This document shows, one piece after another, positions 4,641 through 5,461 of a DNA stretch of 5,461 nucleotides. Position numbers and translations under genes: made by a program. Source of the stretch: Treponema sp. (GTDB lineage: Bacteria > Spirochaetota > Spirochaetia > Treponematales > Breznakiellaceae); the NCBI GenBank assembly GCA_031283905.1, contig JAITAW010000303.1:1-5461 (forward strand). Direction: 5' to 3'. Each line of letters opens with the position of its first letter. The stretch's first letter is position 1. The notes below the pieces were generated by a model. That model saw only the letters and a program-made list of their open reading frames with translations, was not told the DNA's origin and made no database searches.

Positions 4641-5461
4641 TCCCGTATCATTTCCCATTGGCTGACAAGCATACCGGTAAGCATAAGCGCAAAACCGGGG
4701 AGCGTCCAGCGCCGCACCTGTTCGTGAAGGATAAGAATACCGCCTAACGCCGCGAAACTTCCCTCAAGACAGAGAATAATCGTAGCGTGCGCGGGCGGTG
4801 CGTCTTTTTGAGCAACGACTTGCAGCGTATAGGCAACGCCGACCGAGAGAAATCCTCCGTAGAGAATAGGTATGAGTATGTTGAACAGGGACGGCATATC
4901 CGCGCGCGCGACCGCGCTTCCAATATCCGCTATGAGGACAGGGAGGATTTTCCAGGTAAACGCCTCTTTTTCGAACAAATCCGGCAGTATCCCCGCCATA
5001 ATGCCGTTCAAGCGCGGTTCGAGCGTGAATGTGAAGATCAGGCAGAGCAAGCCGCATACGGTGAACTGCCCCACGGAAAGCCGCACCGGATCGTTCCGCC
5101 GCACAAGACGGTCTATCAAAAGTACGTGAACCGCCCAAAAGAGTACGCTTGCGAGCGTGATGATGTCGCCGATGTTTACGGAATCAAGGCTGGCCGCGCT
5201 GATGAGGTACATGCCCGGCACGGTGAGAAACGCGCCTATCCAGGTGAAGACGCCGGTTTTCCGCCCCAAAAAGACGCCCAGTATGGGGACAAGCGCCACG
5301 TACAGGCCCGTAATAAAACCGGCGTTGCCCGCTGTGGTAAACATGACTCCGATCTGCTGGATCGTAACCGCAAAAAAAAGAATCGTACCGGCGGCGAGGC
5401 ATGAACGGATGTATGCTCCAGCCGTATTGACGTGATCCTCAAGCCCGTTGCGCCTGCGGAA
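4625..5461 (-). CDS. EamA/DMT-superfamily transporter, 5' end outside the window
   Basis: The frame is open from the right edge to TAG (4625-4627), giving 278 residues. An internal ATG at 5344 is not the start, because the 39 residues before it continue the family pattern: CLAAGTILFFAVTIQQIGV, then TTAGNAGFITGLYVALVPIL. Those visible segments end the first EamA repeat. The second begins near residue 99 and includes YGGFLSVGVAYTLQVVAQK (about 201-219) and LEGSFAALGGILILHEQ (about 232-248), followed by a last membrane helix and a short basic tail. Roughly 60 N-terminal residues are missing, judged from usual family length. Such proteins are inner-membrane drug/metabolite exporters with about ten helices; the substrate cannot be told. 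A segment near residues 150-190 is longer than I expect between the helices of the second repeat. It points toward atpE but is separated from it by 448 bases. Confidence 0.9.
   Translation of the reverse strand, partial: FRRRNGLEDHVNTAGAYIRSCLAAGTILFFAVTIQQIGVMFTTAGNAGFITGLYVALVPILGVFLGRKTGVFTWIGAFLTVPGMYLISAASLDSVNIGDIITLASVLFWAVHVLLIDRLVRRNDPVRLSVGQFTVCGLLCLIFTFTLEPRLNGIMAGILPDLFEKEAFTWKILPVLIADIGSAVARADMPSLFNILIPILYGGFLSVGVAYTLQVVAQKDAPPAHATIILCLEGSFAALGGILILHEQVRRWTLPGFALMLTGMLVSQWEMIREKRVR

Noticed and set aside
4787..5404. A 205-codon plus-strand frame within the transporter region
   Set aside because: It is very rich in charged residues and lies antisense to a clear EamA membrane protein, so it is a shadow frame.
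1..5461. tRNA or rRNA genes
   Set aside because: No cloverleaf with a T-loop GGTTCRANNCC pattern and no rRNA-like conserved blocks were seen on either strand by eye.

Overview
The window looks like a piece of a spirochaete chromosome, most likely Treponema-like with a base composition near 50% G+C. The case rests on bacterial V/A-type ATPase genes in the order E then A, which is typical of Treponema and Borrelia, beside a PspA/IM30 gene. The genus is an inference from gene content and remembered gene order; no database search was possible. All confidently called genes lie on the minus strand, so the functional order runs from high to low coordinates.

Layout from right to left. (1) 5461-4625: the 3' portion of an EamA/DMT-family inner-membrane transporter whose 5' end lies outside the window. 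(2) 4624-4177: a 448-base gap holding an A+T-rich plus-strand reading frame (4430-4591), a weak plus-strand terminator candidate, a 10-bp inverted repeat, a 14-bp palindrome and a weak promoter candidate for the ATPase genes. (3) 4176-3514: atpE, V-type ATPase stalk subunit E. (4) 3517-1732: atpA, the catalytic subunit, which starts inside the atpE stop codon (ATGA overlap) but needs a +1 frame change after 23 codons at a TTTTT run. (5) 1731-1430: about 300 bases packed with hairpins and short repeats instead of the expected atpB. (6) 1429-1049: a small YbjN/CesT-chaperone-like protein, followed 15 bases later by (7) 1033-344: a PspA/IM30 membrane-stress protein. (8) 343-1: a strong 12-bp hairpin after pspA, then a non-coding-looking stretch and possibly the last 18 codons of a plus-strand gene.

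The genes form two units. atpE-atpA would supply the peripheral stalk and catalytic subunit of a rotary ion-translocating ATPase, but the expected B, D, I and K genes do not follow. The ybjN-like/pspA pair looks like a compact envelope-stress module. The points most worth checking are the atpA frame break (sequencing error, decay, or a +1 recoding site resembling that of prfB), the loss of the operon tail, and the structured repeat region at that break. No complete new system can be demonstrated from this sequence.
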